64,000 bases of DNA from Roseomonas sp. (GCA_020249505.1 JADCFN010000033.1:1-64000); one strand, 5' to 3'; numbered from the stretch's first letter, positions 26,125 through 37,088 are shown. The notes: a model not told the origin generated them from the sequence alone. Numbers and translations are program-made.

Positions 26125-27108
26125 TTAATCCACCTTGGCCCCCGATGCACGGATCACGGGCGCAAGCTTCGCCTGCTGCGCTGCACGGAACGCGGTGATT
26201 TCCGCAACACTCGTGTACCAAGCCATCGCACCTTGGTCGCGGAAGGATCTCACCAGATCGGGATGTTCCAAAGCCTGCTTGCTGAAATGGGACATCCTAT
26301 CCGTCACATCCTTGGGCAACCCGGCGGGGGCGCAAACACAGGTCCAGGAAATCACGTCAAATCCCGGCAGAAACTCAGCAATCGCCGGCAAGTCAGGTTC
26401 AATCGGGCTACGCTTTTCACTGGTCACCGCCAAGGCCCGCACCTTGCCCTGACGCGATAGCGCCAGGATAGAAGGCATATTATCGAACATCATATGAATG
26501 CGCCCGGCCATGAGATCCACAAGCCCCGGTGCCGCGCCCCGATAGGGCACATGTTCCATATTCACACCCGCCAATTGCTTGAACATCTCACCCGAGAGAT
26601 GCAGCGTGGTGCCAGAACCGGCCGAACCGAAGGAGTACTTGCCTGGATTGGCCTTCAGCAGCGCAATCAGTTCCGGCACATTGCGCGCCGGCAGATCAAG
26701 ATTGACGCCGAGCAGATTGGGCAATTGCCAAAGCCCGGTGATGAAGGTGAAATCCTTCTCGGGATCGAAATTAAGGTTGCTGTATAGTGTCGGCGCAATA
26801 GCGTGGGAGGCGATACCACCAAGCCCGATCGTATAGCCATCCGGCGCTGATTTCGCGACCGTATCCACACCGACATTGCCGCCCGCGCCACCGCGATTCT
26901 CAACAACAAAACTCTGCCCCGTCAATTCAGACATGCGCGCGCAATAAATGCGCGATAGCACATCCGTGGAACCGCCGGCGGGAAAGGGATTGATGTAGCG
27001 CACCGGACGGCGCGGCCAATCACCTGCTTGCGCGCGGGCAATCCCAGGCATTGCCAAAAGGCTGGTGCCGGCCAGAACGGCGCGGCGCGAAAGATGCGGT
27101 TTGATCAT
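26125..27108 (-). CDS. Tripartite-tricarboxylate-transporter (Bug/TctC) substrate-binding protein
   Basis: 327 aa periplasmic binding protein. A Tat-like signal (SRRAVLAGTSLLAMPGIARAQ) is followed by the Bug core: WPRRPVRYINPFPAGGSTDVLSR, VVENRGGAGGNVGVDTVAKSAPDGYT, and PYRGAAPGLVDLMAGRIHMMFD. Bug proteins bind small carboxylates or similar acids through the first two loops. No TctA/TctB membrane genes are near, so it is an orphan receptor. An AGGGGAG site precedes the ATG. It lies between midA and maeB, and no link to either is evident. Confidence 0.92.
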   Translation of the reverse strand: MIKPHLSRRAVLAGTSLLAMPGIARAQAGDWPRRPVRYINPFPAGGSTDVLSRIYCARMSELTGQSFVVENRGGAGGNVGVDTVAKSAPDGYTIGLGGIASHAIAPTLYSNLNFDPEKDFTFITGLWQLPNLLGVNLDLPARNVPELIALLKANPGKYSFGSAGSGTTLHLSGEMFKQLAGVNMEHVPYRGAAPGLVDLMAGRIHMMFDNMPSILALSRQGKVRALAVTSEKRSPIEPDLPAIAEFLPGFDVISWTCVCAPAGLPKDVTDRMSHFSKQALEHPDLVRSFRDQGAMAWYTSVAEITAFRAAQQAKLAPVIRASGAKVD

Positions 27109-27206
27109 TGGCGTACTCCCCTGAAAGAAGCGGTCTTTGCGCCGCGTCTCTTCAGGGGAAGGCTGCCCGAATCCGGGCCAAGGTCAAGAAAAAAGCGAAG
27201 GCACTG

Positions 27207-29510
27207 CTATCCGCGCGTCACCGCGGCATGCGCGGCAAGGCAGGCCACATCCACAATCTGATTGACACCCGCCTGCATGGGCACGATTTGCGCGGAATGC
27301 GAAAGCCCGGTCAGCAGCGGCCCAATCACCGTACTACTGGTCAGCTGCGGGACGGCGCGTGTCAGGATATGCGCCGCGTGAATGCCGGGCATGATCAGCA
27401 CATTGGCAGGTCCGGTCAGGCGGCAGAAGGGATAAAGCGCAGCCCGTAGCGCGGGATCAAGCGCAACATCCGCCGACATTTCGCCATCGAATTCAAAATC
27501 AGCGCCGCGTTCTGTCAGCAGCTTCACCGCTTCACGAATACTGCCCGGGATGGTGCCGCGCGGATCGCCAAAGGTGGAAAAGGAAAGAAACGCCACGCGC
27601 GGCTCCATCCCCAAACGCCGCGCAGCGGCCGCCGAACCGCGCGCAATGCCGGCCAGCGTCGCCGCATCCGGTCTTTCATGAATGGCAGTATCTGCCACCA
27701 GCACCGTGCCCGCCTGGCGAGAGATGATGATGGAAACCCCAAAGGCAACGCGCCCTGGCACCGGGTCTATCGCCATGTTGATGCCTTCAAGTGCCGCCGA
27801 ATAGGAACGCGTCGTGCCAGTCACCACCGCATCCGCATCACCGGTCGCAACCATGCAGGAAGCGAAGACATTGCGATCCTGATTGACCAAGCGCTGGCAA
27901 TCGCGTTGCAGGAAGCCATCGCGCTGACGCTTGCCATAGAGAAATTCCGCATAGCGGCGCGTGGAATCCGAAAGCCGCGCATTCTGGATTTCAATGCCCT
28001 CTGGCAGGGGAATGCCGATGGCATTGGCCACCGCCGCAATCCGATCCTCCCGGCCCACCAGAATCGGCGTACCATAGCCCGCATTGCGGAAACCAATCGC
28101 GGCGCGGATCACCTTTTCTTCCTCGCCTTCCGCGAATACCACGCGCTTCGGGTTCTGCCGCACGCTTTCGGCAATGGCTTCCAAGGCCCCCACCGTCGCA
28201 TCCAGCCTATTCGCCAAATCCCGCGCATAGCGCTGCAGATCGGCCAAGGGCTTGCGCGCCACGCCGCTTTCCATCGCAGCCTTGGCAACGGCCGGTGAAA
28301 CGCGTGAAATGAGCCGCGGATCAAAAGCATTGGGGATGATGTATTCCGGCCCGAAGCGAAGCGCCTTGCCCGCCCCTGCGCCCGAGACTTCTTCCGGCAC
28401 ATCTTCGCGCGCCAACATGGCCAGCGATTCAGCGGCAGCGATTTTCATCGCGTCATTGATGGTGGAAGCGCGCACATCCAGCGCGCCACGGAAAATGAAG
28501 GGAAAGCCCAGAACATTATTGACCTGGTTCGGGTAATCTGAACGTCCGGTCGCGATAATGCAATCCGGCCGCGCCGCGCGCGCCTCATCCGGGGTGATTT
28601 CCGGATCGGGATTGGCCATGGCGAAAATGATCGGCTTTGGCGCCATGGCCCTGATCATCTCAGGCGTCAGCGCGCCCTTCACCGACAGGCCAAAGAACAC
28701 ATCCGCGCCATCCAGTGCCTGCGTCAGCGTGCGCGCGGAAGTGGTCACCGCATGGGCGGATTTCCACTGATTCATGCCTTCCTGTCGGCCGCGCCAGATC
28801 ACGCCCTTGGTGTCACATAGAATGACATTTTCGGGCCGCATGCCCATGGCCTTCACCAACTCGGCACAGGCAATGGAAGCGGCACCCGCGCCATTGATCA
28901 CCAGCTTCGTCGTCTTCAAATCGCGCCCGGTCAGATGGCAGGCATTGATCAAGCCGGCGGCGGCGACAATCGCAGTGCCATGCTGGTCATCATGAAATAC
29001 CGGAATATCCATCAATTCGCGTAGCCGCTGTTCAATCACAAAGCATTCCGGCGCCTTGATGTCTTCCAGATTGATCCCGCCAAAAGTCGGCCCCAGATAG
29101 CGCACAGCATTGATGAAAGCGTCCGGGTCTTCGGTATCAACACAAAGATCCATCGAATCCACATCGGCAAAGCGCTTGAATAGCGCTGCCTTGCCTTCCA
29201 TCACGGGCTTCGATGCCAGCGCGCCCAGATTGCCAAGGCCCAGCACCGCCGTGCCATTGGAAATCACGGCCACGAAATTGCCCTTCGCCGTGTAATCATA
29301 AGCAAGGCTCGGGTCGCGATGGATATGCAAGCAAGGTTCCGCCACACCAGGCGAATAGGCCAGGCTCAAATCCCGCGCCGTGATCAGCGGCTTGGTCAGG
29401 CGGATTTCAAGCTTCCCGGGCCGCCCTTCCCGGTGCATTGCCAGCGCTTCTTCGGCAGTGACGCGCGCCGTGCGCGTATCCTCAACCGGCGTTTTCTTCG
29501 CGTCATCCAT
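27207..29510 (-). CDS. maeB: NADP-dependent malic enzyme, MaeB type with PTA-like C-terminal domain
   Basis: 767 aa from ATG 29508-29510 (a GTG four codons earlier is also possible). The N-terminal malic domain contains [11 protein letters not shown] and the catalytic region [12 protein letters not shown]. The NAD(P)-binding domain has [15 protein letters not shown], and the last ~330 residues are a phosphotransacetylase-like regulatory domain ([32 protein letters not shown]). It decarboxylates malate to pyruvate with NADPH formation. The fused domain is normal for proteobacterial MaeB, where acetyl-CoA acts as an allosteric ligand. Confidence 0.94.
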   Translation of the reverse strand: MDDAKKTPVEDTRTARVTAEEALAMHREGRPGKLEIRLTKPLITARDLSLAYSPGVAEPCLHIHRDPSLAYDYTAKGNFVAVISNGTAVLGLGNLGALASKPVMEGKAALFKRFADVDSMDLCVDTEDPDAFINAVRYLGPTFGGINLEDIKAPECFVIEQRLRELMDIPVFHDDQHGTAIVAAAGLINACHLTGRDLKTTKLVINGAGAASIACAELVKAMGMRPENVILCDTKGVIWRGRQEGMNQWKSAHAVTTSARTLTQALDGADVFFGLSVKGALTPEMIRAMAPKPIIFAMANPDPEITPDEARAARPDCIIATGRSDYPNQVNNVLGFPFIFRGALDVRASTINDAMKIAAAESLAMLAREDVPEEVSGAGAGKALRFGPEYIIPNAFDPRLISRVSPAVAKAAMESGVARKPLADLQRYARDLANRLDATVGALEAIAESVRQNPKRVVFAEGEEEKVIRAAIGFRNAGYGTPILVGREDRIAAVANAIGIPLPEGIEIQNARLSDSTRRYAEFLYGKRQRDGFLQRDCQRLVNQDRNVFASCMVATGDADAVVTGTTRSYSAALEGINMAIDPVPGRVAFGVSIIISRQAGTVLVADTAIHERPDAATLAGIARGSAAAARRLGMEPRVAFLSFSTFGDPRGTIPGSIREAVKLLTERGADFEFDGEMSADVALDPALRAALYPFCRLTGPANVLIMPGIHAAHILTRAVPQLTSSTVIGPLLTGLSHSAQIVPMQAGVNQIVDVACLAAHAAVTRG

Positions 29511-29601
29511 CCTAGCCACCACTCCTCAAATCAGCCCCATCATGCCGGTTTGTGCCGCGCCCCGCGAGGCCCCAGCTTCGCAGGCGCAGCAATTCGCGCC
29601 C

Positions 29602-31191
29602 TCAGACCCGCCGGACATTCCAGGGATAGGGCGAGGAGCCCTGTAAAATCCCGGTGATATTGCGTCGGAAAGCAGTCCTGATCCTGAATTGGCCAAGCGG
29701 GATGAAGGCCGCATCTTCCAGCGCAAGGCGCCCAAGGCGGGACGCGATTTGCTTCTGCTCCGCCTCATTCGGGGCGAAAAGCCAGGATTCGGCCATGGCT
29801 TCCGCCTCATCGCTTTTCCACCAGCCGAACCAGCCGCCTGTGCCCTGGCCACGCACCAGGAAGGAAACGGCGGGATTGGCCCAAGCGGTTGCTCCACCCG
29901 TGGTGTGCAGGATGGACCAGCCACCGCGATCCACCGACTCACGATTGCTCCGCCGCTGCACCACCGTGCCCCAATCGCTTTCGGCCAATTCTATATTCAT
30001 GCCGATCCGCTTCAGCCGATCGGCCGTGACTTGGCCAAGCGGCCCAATATCCGGGAAATCCGTGGGATTGATCACGACAACGCGCTGATTGGCGTAACCC
30101 GCTTCACGCAGCGCAGCGCGGGCGCGGTCCAGACTGCCCGGCATCATCGCCTCACCCAAATCTTCGTAATAGGGTGTCTCCCGCGGCCAAAGGCTGCGGC
30201 AGAGATCCCAATCCGTGCGATCATCCCCGCGTGAGGCGCGCATATAATCTTCCTGCAATACCGAAAGCCGGATGGCGCGGCGGATGCGCACATCATCAAA
30301 GGGCGGGTGCAGGTTATTCATGCGCAGCACGGCCATACGCCCGCCCGTGTCTGACACTTCGCGGCGCACATCACGCGCGCGGGCCAATAGCGGCTGCAAA
30401 TCCGGGTGCGGCCTTTCCCACCAATCCACTTCGCCATTCTGCAAGGCCGCCGCCGCGGTCGCAGGGTCTGGCAGGATATGCCATTCAATGCGTCGGAAAT
30501 GCGCAATTTTCGCGCCCGATGTCCAGGAAGGCGCTTCCTGGCGCGGCTGATAGGCATCAAACTTCTCATAAACCACGCGGCTGCCGGAATTGTATTCTCC
30601 CGCGATGAAGCGATAAGGGCCGGATCCGATCATCTCGGTCACGCCACGATTGGGATCAGTCTCAGCCAAGCGTTCTGGCATGATGAAGGGTACGGCTGAA
30701 TCAGGCTTGGCCAGCGCATCCAGCAAAAGCGGGAAGGCGCGCTTAAGGCGGATTTCGATGGTGCGGTCATCCACCGCGCGCCATTCATCCACTTGGCGTA
30801 AAAGCAATTGTCCGAAGGGCTCACGCGCGCACCAGCGCTTGATGCTGGCGATGCAATCGCGTGCGCGTACTGGTTCGCCATCATGGAAGCGCAACCCAGC
30901 GCGCAGCGTGATGCGCCAGCGCTTGCCATCATCCAGAACCTCAGCGCCTTCAGCCATTTGTGGCTTGGGCTTCAATTCCGCATCCACGCCATAAAGTGTA
31001 TCGAACACATGCCAGCCGTGATTGCCGGTCACGGTTGCGGTGGTGAAAACAGGGTCCAGCACGCTCAGATTGGCTTGTGGCACGAAGCGGAGCGTTTGCG
31101 CGCGCATATCCTGCGCGAGTGATGGCGCGGGTAGTGCCGCCGCCGCCCCCATCGCCAGGATTGATCTGCGGCCAATACCGGATGCTGTCAT
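29602..31191 (-). CDS. Peptide-type ABC transporter substrate-binding protein (SBP_bac_5)
   Basis: 529 aa. A Tat-like export signal (GRRSILAMGAAAALPAPSLAQ) precedes a cluster-C binding protein: DPVFTTATVTGNHGWHVFDTLYG, GLRFHDGEPVRARDCIASIKRW, the GSGPYRF hinge, and IRRAIRLSVLQEDYM. Family members bind peptides, nickel complexes, or glutathione-like ligands. No permease or ATPase gene adjoins it, so it is another orphan receptor. It is divergent from mutS across 110 bp. Confidence 0.9.
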   Translation of the reverse strand: MTASGIGRRSILAMGAAAALPAPSLAQDMRAQTLRFVPQANLSVLDPVFTTATVTGNHGWHVFDTLYGVDAELKPKPQMAEGAEVLDDGKRWRITLRAGLRFHDGEPVRARDCIASIKRWCAREPFGQLLLRQVDEWRAVDDRTIEIRLKRAFPLLLDALAKPDSAVPFIMPERLAETDPNRGVTEMIGSGPYRFIAGEYNSGSRVVYEKFDAYQPRQEAPSWTSGAKIAHFRRIEWHILPDPATAAAALQNGEVDWWERPHPDLQPLLARARDVRREVSDTGGRMAVLRMNNLHPPFDDVRIRRAIRLSVLQEDYMRASRGDDRTDWDLCRSLWPRETPYYEDLGEAMMPGSLDRARAALREAGYANQRVVVINPTDFPDIGPLGQVTADRLKRIGMNIELAESDWGTVVQRRSNRESVDRGGWSILHTTGGATAWANPAVSFLVRGQGTGGWFGWWKSDEAEAMAESWLFAPNEAEQKQIASRLGRLALEDAAFIPLGQFRIRTAFRRNITGILQGSSPYPWNVRRV

Positions 31192-31301
31192 GGGAACCTC
31201 CTCCCTGGTTGGTTCTTATTGCAAGCAGTTTGGAACCTTCAGCGCCATTACGCCAGCCCGGCGTTTGGCGCCGGCGCCACCCATCTGTATCCTGCGCAGG
31301 C

Positions 31302-33959
31302 ATGCCCCCCGCCCAAGCCCCCTTAGGCCCGATTCCCGATGCCAGTGGCGCCACGCCGGCCATGGCGCAATGGTTCGCGGCCAAGGCCGCGCATCCAGAT
31401 GCGCTGGTGTTTTTCCGCATGGGCGATTTCTATGAGCTGTTCTTCGCCGATGCCGAGGCCGCCGCCGCGGCCTTGGATATCGCGCTGTCTTTCCGGGGGG
31501 AGCATCGCGGCCAGAAAATCGCCATGTGCGGCGTGCCGGCCCATGCGCATGAAAGCTATCTGGCGCGGCTGATCCGCCAGGGTTTTCGCGTTGCCATTTG
31601 CGATCAGATGGAAACGCCAGAACAGGCCAAGGCGCGCAAGGCGCCGACCATCCGGCGCGACATCACACGGCTGGTGACGGCTGGCACCGTCACGGAAGAA
31701 ACCCTGCTGGAAGCCGCGCGCCCTGCCTGGCTGTTGGCGTTGGCACCGCTTGAAGATCGGATCGGTGCCGCTTGGCTTGACGTTTCAACCGGCGCCTTCG
31801 GGACGGAATCCCTACCGCGCGGGGAAATCCAGGCCCTGCTGGCGCGGCTTGAGCCCGCCGAAATTCTGGCCCCAGATGGGGTTTTTGAAGGCGAAGTGGC
31901 GGCGCGCATCACGCCGGCTGACCCGCCACGCGATGCTGCGCGACGCCTCGCCGAGGCTTTTGATGTCTCAACCCTGGATGGGTTTGGCAGTTTCAGCGCG
32001 GAAGAACTCGCTGCCGCCGCCATGGCCTTGGATTATGTGCGGGCAACCCAGGCGGGCGCCCTGCCGCGCTTGGCGCCGCCCAGCCCCATGGGGGGGCGCG
32101 GCTTGTTGCAGATGGATGCGGCGACGCGCCGATCCTTGGAAATCCTGAAAAGCGAAAGGGGGGAGGCGCGGCATTCGCTTCTCGCCGCTGTGGACCGCAC
32201 CGTGACCGCTGCCGGAGCACGGGAATTGGCCGCGCGCCTTGCCTCGCCACTTGCCGAAGCCGCCCCCATTCTGGCGCGGCATGAGGCGGTGGGGTGGATG
32301 CTCGCAGCACCTTCCGAACGGGCGGCGTTGAGGGCAGCGTTGAAGGGCTCACCCGATATGGCGCGGGCCTTGGCGCGGCTTTCGCTTGATCGGTTTGCGC
32401 CGCGTGATCTGGCCGCGATCCGTGATGGGCTGGCGCGGGCCGAAGCTATGGCAGCGGCACTTGATGCGGCAGGCGGGCTGCGGCCCGCCCTGATTGAAGC
32501 AGCGCGCGGCGCGCTGGTGCCGGAAGCCTCGCCACAGGCGGAATTGCAGCGCGCCTTGGCGGAAACCCTGCCGGCGCGACTTGAAGATGGTGGGCTGATT
32601 GCGGCTGGCTATGACGGCGAATTGGATGCGCTGAGGCGACTGCGTGATGGCGGGCGGGATGCCATTGCCGCTTTGCAATTGGATTTGGCGCAGGCTTGGG
32701 GCGTGGCGGCGCTGCGTATTCGCCATCATCAGCAATTCGGCTTTCTTGCCGAAATGCCTTTGGCCGCCGGTGAGAAATTGCTGCGCGCCGCCATCGCGGA
32801 AGGCCCCAATTGCCCGATCCATCGCCAAACCATGTCGAATGCCATGCGCTTCACCTGCCCCGCCTTGGCCGAACTTGATCGCAAGGTGGCGGAAGCTGGC
32901 GATCAGGCGGCGCGGCGGGAACGCATGGTCGCGCAGCATTTGCGAAGGCTCTGTCTGAATGCGGCGCCGGAGATTGCCGCTGCTGCTGCCGCCATGGCGG
33001 AATTGGATGTGCATGCGGCAGCGGCGGAATTGGCAGCCGGCGGCGGCTGGTGCCGGCCAGAAATCACCGAAAGGCCTGATTTCGCCATCAAGGCCGGCCG
33101 GCATCCGGTGGTGGAAGCGGCCCTTGCCCGCGCGCGCGGCCCGGCCTTTGTGCCCAATGATTGCGACCTTTCCGCCGGCCAGCGGCTTTGTTTGCTCACC
33201 GGGCCGAATATGGCCGGTAAATCCACGTATTTGCGGCAAAACGCGCTATTTGTGATCCTGGCCCAGGCCGGGCTTTTCCTGCCCGCCGAAGCCGCGCGGC
33301 TTGGCCTGGTGGATCGGCTGTTTTCTCGCGTTGGCGCGGCGGATGACATTGCCGGCGGGCGTTCCACCTTCATGGTGGAGATGGCCGAAACAGCGGCGAT
33401 ATTGAACCTGGCCAGCGCGCAATCCCTAGTGGTCTTGGATGAGGTCGGGCGCGGCACCGCCACCTGGGATGGGCTTGCGATTGCGTGGTCGGTGCTGGAA
33501 GCTTTGCATGACCGCATCCGCTGCCGCACCATCTTCGCCACGCATTTCCATGAATTGACGTCGCTTGCAGCCAAATTGCCGGAACTGGCGCTGGCCACCA
33601 TGCAGGTGCGCGAATGGCGCGGGCAGGTGATTTTCCGCCATAGCGTTGGCCCCGGTGCCGCCGAGAAATCCTGGGGCCTGCATGTGGCGAAGCTTGCCGG
33701 CGTGCCGCGTGATGTGCTGCGGCGTGCAGAGGCTGTGCTCGCCTCCCTTGAAGCCCGCGCCAAAGGGCTTGACCCCATGTCTGAGGAATTGCCGCTTTTC
33801 GCGCGCCCCGGCCCCGCCGCGCCGCCATCCCATCCGGCGCTGGAAGCGCTTGCACAACTGGACCTGGATGCACTCAGTCCGCGAGAAGCGCAGGAGTTTC
33901 TCTACCGCGTTAAATCGCTTTTGGAGACTGTCCCAGCGCCGCCGGACGCGATATTGTGA
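31302..33959 (+). CDS. mutS: DNA mismatch repair protein MutS
   Basis: 885 aa from ATG 31302, which puts the mismatch-reading motif FFRMGDFYELFF at the expected place near residue 40; the open frame extends 75 codons further upstream over the neighbouring promoter and is not used. MutS recognises base mismatches and recruits MutL. The ABC-type ATPase carries Walker A TGPNMAGKST, then VDRLFSRVGAADDIAGGRSTFMVEM and Walker B LVVLDEVGRGTATWDG. All connector and lever regions are present, so it should be functional. It overlaps glnD by 4 bp. Confidence 0.95.
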   Translation: MPPAQAPLGPIPDASGATPAMAQWFAAKAAHPDALVFFRMGDFYELFFADAEAAAAALDIALSFRGEHRGQKIAMCGVPAHAHESYLARLIRQGFRVAICDQMETPEQAKARKAPTIRRDITRLVTAGTVTEETLLEAARPAWLLALAPLEDRIGAAWLDVSTGAFGTESLPRGEIQALLARLEPAEILAPDGVFEGEVAARITPADPPRDAARRLAEAFDVSTLDGFGSFSAEELAAAAMALDYVRATQAGALPRLAPPSPMGGRGLLQMDAATRRSLEILKSERGEARHSLLAAVDRTVTAAGARELAARLASPLAEAAPILARHEAVGWMLAAPSERAALRAALKGSPDMARALARLSLDRFAPRDLAAIRDGLARAEAMAAALDAAGGLRPALIEAARGALVPEASPQAELQRALAETLPARLEDGGLIAAGYDGELDALRRLRDGGRDAIAALQLDLAQAWGVAALRIRHHQQFGFLAEMPLAAGEKLLRAAIAEGPNCPIHRQTMSNAMRFTCPALAELDRKVAEAGDQAARRERMVAQHLRRLCLNAAPEIAAAAAAMAELDVHAAAAELAAGGGWCRPEITERPDFAIKAGRHPVVEAALARARGPAFVPNDCDLSAGQRLCLLTGPNMAGKSTYLRQNALFVILAQAGLFLPAEAARLGLVDRLFSRVGAADDIAGGRSTFMVEMAETAAILNLASAQSLVVLDEVGRGTATWDGLAIAWSVLEALHDRIRCRTIFATHFHELTSLAAKLPELALATMQVREWRGQVIFRHSVGPGAAEKSWGLHVAKLAGVPRDVLRRAEAVLASLEARAKGLDPMSEELPLFARPGPAAPPSHPALEALAQLDLDALSPREAQEFLYRVKSLLETVPAPPDAIL

Positions 33960-36760
33960 CAGTAATGAGACTGCCCGAAACCGCCCCTGCCCTTACCGAG
34001 CCGCTGCCCCGTCGCGGGCCAATTGGTCCTGGCGTGGTGGCGGAACAGCCCCTGATATTGGCTGATCTGTTGGCGGAATTGCTGCCAGCGGGCCAACCGA
34101 TACCGCGTGATGCGGCCTTGGCCCTGCTGCGCCGGCATTTGGGGCGCATTCAGGGCCGCGTGCAGCAGGCTTTTGAGGCGCGTGAATTATCCGGCCTTCC
34201 CGCCGCACGCTGGCTGGCAGCGCTGACCGATACGCTAATGGTGGGCATTCATCGCTATACCGAAGCGCTGCACCCGCCTGATCGCAGCGAGAAATCCCAC
34301 GCCTTGGTCGCGACCGGTGGTTATGGCCGCGGCGTGCTGGCGCCATTTTCCGATATTGATCTGCTTTTCCTGACCGACAGCAGCATGGGGGCAAAGGGCA
34401 GGAAGGCCGTTGAATTCATGCTCTATCTGCTCTGGGATATGGGGCTGAAGGTCGGGCATGCCACCAGGTCGCGCAGCGAATGCCTGCAGGAAGCCAAGAA
34501 CGACGCAACGGTGATGACCGCGCTTTTGGATGCGCGACTGATTGCCGGCGATCCTTCCATTTTCACCCGCTTTGATGAGGCATTTCGTGCCGCGCGCGCG
34601 CGTATCGGGCTGAAACCCTTTCTTGAAGCGAAGCTTGCCGAGCGGCAGAAGCGCCATCGCCGCTACGGCGATAGCCCATACGTGGTGGAACCCCATGTCA
34701 AGGAAGGGCGCGGCGCGCTGCGTGATCTGCAAACGCTTTATTGGCTGGCGCGCTATGCGTTCAATGTGCAGCGCATGCCGGGACTGGTTGGCCCCGATAG
34801 CCCCGGCGGTGGCCTGCTGACAGCCAGTGAAGCGCGTGCCATTCGCCGCGCCTGGGATTTTCTCTGGACCGTGCGCTTTCATTTGCACATGGTGACGGGC
34901 CGCGCGGAAGAACGTCTGACCTTTGACTTGCAGCCGGTAGTTGGCGCCCGCATGGGCTATACGCGGCGCGGGCTTCAGGATGGCGTTGAACGCTTCATGA
35001 AGCATTTCTTCCTGACGGTGCGCGATGTGGCGCGTTTCACGCGTATTCTGGAACCGGCCATTATTCGCGCCGCCCTTGGTCGCCCTGCCGTGCTGCCCGC
35101 GCCTGACAAGGCACTGACGGAAGCGGGCTTTGGCCTCGCTGATGGTAAGATCATCGCGGCACCGGGCTTTGATTTCACGGTTGAACCCGTGTTGATGCTG
35201 CGTATCTTTCGGCTTGCGCGTGATCGGGGGTTGGAGATTCACCCCCTCGCTTTCCGCGCCATTATTCGCCATGCGCGGCAACTCGCGCGGTTGCGTGGTG
35301 ACCCGGCGGCGAGTGCGGAGTTTCTTGATATCCTGTCCGGCAAGGACCCGCATATTTGGCTGAGGATGTTGAATGAAGCCGGGTTGATCGCGGCACTTTT
35401 GCCGGATTGGCAGCGTGTGGTCGGGCTGATGCAGTTCGACACCTATCACGTATTTACGGTGGATGAGCATACCATTGAAGCCGTTGGCGTTCTGGGCGCA
35501 ATGGAGCGCGGTGAATTGACCGAGGTGGCGCCTGTCGCCAGTGAACTGATCGGCCAGGTGCAATCCCGCCGCGCGCTTTATGTTGCGATGTTGCTGCATG
35601 ATGCCGCCAAGGGCCGCGGCGGCGATCATTCCGAATTGGGCGCGGAATTGGCCTTGCATGTCTGCCCCGCGCTTGGCCTGACGCCAGAGGAGACCGAGAC
35701 GGTTTCCTGGCTGGTGCTGCATCATCTGCTGATCAGCGAAACCGCCTTCCGCCGCGATATCGAAGACCCGAAAACCATCCTGGATATTGCCGAGATTGTG
35801 CAAAGCCCGGAACGACTACGGCTTTTGCTGGTGCTGACGGTGGCTGATATGCGGGCGGTCAGCGCCAAGGTCTGGAATGGCTGGAAAGCGACGTTGCTGC
35901 GCGAACTTTACTGGCGTGTGGCCGAAGTGCTGGCGGGCGGGCTTTCCGTGCCGGAACGCGATGTGCGCGTGGCGCGCGCCAAGGATGCGGCGGCGAAATT
36001 GCTCGCAGGGCACCCGCGTGCGGCGGTGGATCATTACCTTGGCCTTGGTTATCCGGGCTATTGGCTTTCCTTCGATCCTGAAACCCATGCGCGCCATGCG
36101 GCGATGATCCAGGAAGCACGCGCGACGAAGGCACCACTCACGGTGCACACACGCGTTTTGGAAAATCGCGCGGTGACGGAAGTAACCGTCTATTGCACCG
36201 ATCATCCCGGGCTATTCAGCAAAATCGCCGGCGCCTTGGCGGTGGCGGGGGCGAGCATTGTGGATGCGCGCATTCATACCATGACCGATGGCATGGCCTT
36301 GGATACCTTCTGGGTGCAGGATTATCAGGGCGGGCCTTTGGATGCGCCGCATCGCCTGGCCCGGCTTTCCGTTCTGGTGGAACAATCACTTTCTGGGCGG
36401 CTTCGCCTCAAGGATGAGATCCGCAAGCTGAAGCGCGAGCCCGCCAGGCTCCGTGCCGTCACCGTGCCGCCGCGCGTGGTGATCGACAATCACGCTTCCA
36501 ATACGCATACGGTCATTGAGGTGAATGGCCGTGACCGGCCTGGGCTTTTGCATGACGTGACTGCGGCCATGAGCGATCAGGGCATGCAAATCGCCTCCGC
36601 CCATATCACCACCTATGGGGTGCGCGCGATTGACGTCTTTTACGTGAAGGATGTTTTCGGCCTCAAGGTTGAAAATGAACGCAAGCTCGCTTCACTGCGC
36701 GGCGCGCTGGAGGCCGCCCTTGTGCCGCCCGAGCTTGAAGCCAAGGCAGCAGCAGGATGA
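33956..36760 (+). CDS. glnD: [Protein-PII] uridylyltransferase / uridylyl-removing enzyme GlnD
   Basis: 934 aa, GTG start overlapping the mutS stop (GTGA). GlnD senses glutamine and adds or removes UMP on PII proteins. The nucleotidyltransferase motif is ATGGYGRGVLAPFSDIDLLF. The HD hydrolase motif is MLLHDAAKGRGGDHSELGA. Two C-terminal ACT domains (VTVYCTDHPGLFSKIAGAL and IEVNGRDRPGLLHDVTAAM) form the glutamine sensor. Complete and of normal length. Operon with mutS and an Mpo1-like gene. Its regulatory partner GlnE is encoded 20 kb away. Confidence 0.95.
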   Translation: MTVMRLPETAPALTEPLPRRGPIGPGVVAEQPLILADLLAELLPAGQPIPRDAALALLRRHLGRIQGRVQQAFEARELSGLPAARWLAALTDTLMVGIHRYTEALHPPDRSEKSHALVATGGYGRGVLAPFSDIDLLFLTDSSMGAKGRKAVEFMLYLLWDMGLKVGHATRSRSECLQEAKNDATVMTALLDARLIAGDPSIFTRFDEAFRAARARIGLKPFLEAKLAERQKRHRRYGDSPYVVEPHVKEGRGALRDLQTLYWLARYAFNVQRMPGLVGPDSPGGGLLTASEARAIRRAWDFLWTVRFHLHMVTGRAEERLTFDLQPVVGARMGYTRRGLQDGVERFMKHFFLTVRDVARFTRILEPAIIRAALGRPAVLPAPDKALTEAGFGLADGKIIAAPGFDFTVEPVLMLRIFRLARDRGLEIHPLAFRAIIRHARQLARLRGDPAASAEFLDILSGKDPHIWLRMLNEAGLIAALLPDWQRVVGLMQFDTYHVFTVDEHTIEAVGVLGAMERGELTEVAPVASELIGQVQSRRALYVAMLLHDAAKGRGGDHSELGAELALHVCPALGLTPEETETVSWLVLHHLLISETAFRRDIEDPKTILDIAEIVQSPERLRLLLVLTVADMRAVSAKVWNGWKATLLRELYWRVAEVLAGGLSVPERDVRVARAKDAAAKLLAGHPRAAVDHYLGLGYPGYWLSFDPETHARHAAMIQEARATKAPLTVHTRVLENRAVTEVTVYCTDHPGLFSKIAGALAVAGASIVDARIHTMTDGMALDTFWVQDYQGGPLDAPHRLARLSVLVEQSLSGRLRLKDEIRKLKREPARLRAVTVPPRVVIDNHASNTHTVIEVNGRDRPGLLHDVTAAMSDQGMQIASAHITTYGVRAIDVFYVKDVFGLKVENERKLASLRGALEAALVPPELEAKAAAG

Positions 36761-37086
36761 GCGACCGCTTCAAGAACTTTGCTGAATTCTGGCCTTATTA
36801 CCTGAGCGAACACGCCAAACCCGCCACGCGCGCCTTGCATTTTGCCGGCACGGGCGCCGGGCTTCTGCTGTCCTTGTTCGGGCTGATTTCGGGCAATTAC
36901 TGGCTGCTGCTGGTGGCGCTGATCTGCGGCTATGGTCCCGCCTGGGTCGGGCATTTCTTCATTGAAAAGAACCGCCCCGCGACGTTTCGCCACCCGTTCT
37001 GGTCGCTGATCGCGGATTTCCGCATGTTCCTATTCTTCATCACCGGGCGGCTCGGCACAGAGCTTCGCCGCCTCGGCATCAAATAA
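36757..37086 (+). CDS. DUF962/Mpo1-like small membrane protein
   Basis: 109 aa. It has the Mpo1 pattern: FAEFWPYYLSEHAKPATRALHFAGT with the conserved HxxxxxxxxxHF spacing, two membrane helices, GPAWVGHFFIEKNRPATFRHPFWSL, and a final basic helix. The yeast relative is an iron-dependent dioxygenase in phytosphingosine/2-hydroxy fatty-acid alpha-oxidation. The histidines needed for iron are present here. The ATG overlaps the glnD stop (ATGA). It ends 2 bp from the stop of a convergent ABC permease. Confidence 0.88.
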   Translation: MSDRFKNFAEFWPYYLSEHAKPATRALHFAGTGAGLLLSLFGLISGNYWLLLVALICGYGPAWVGHFFIEKNRPATFRHPFWSLIADFRMFLFFITGRLGTELRRLGIK

Positions 37087-37088
37087 CT

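Noticed and set aside
34235-35803. A 522-codon minus-strand frame inside glnD
   Set aside because: Complement shadow of conserved GlnD domains; no family resemblance.
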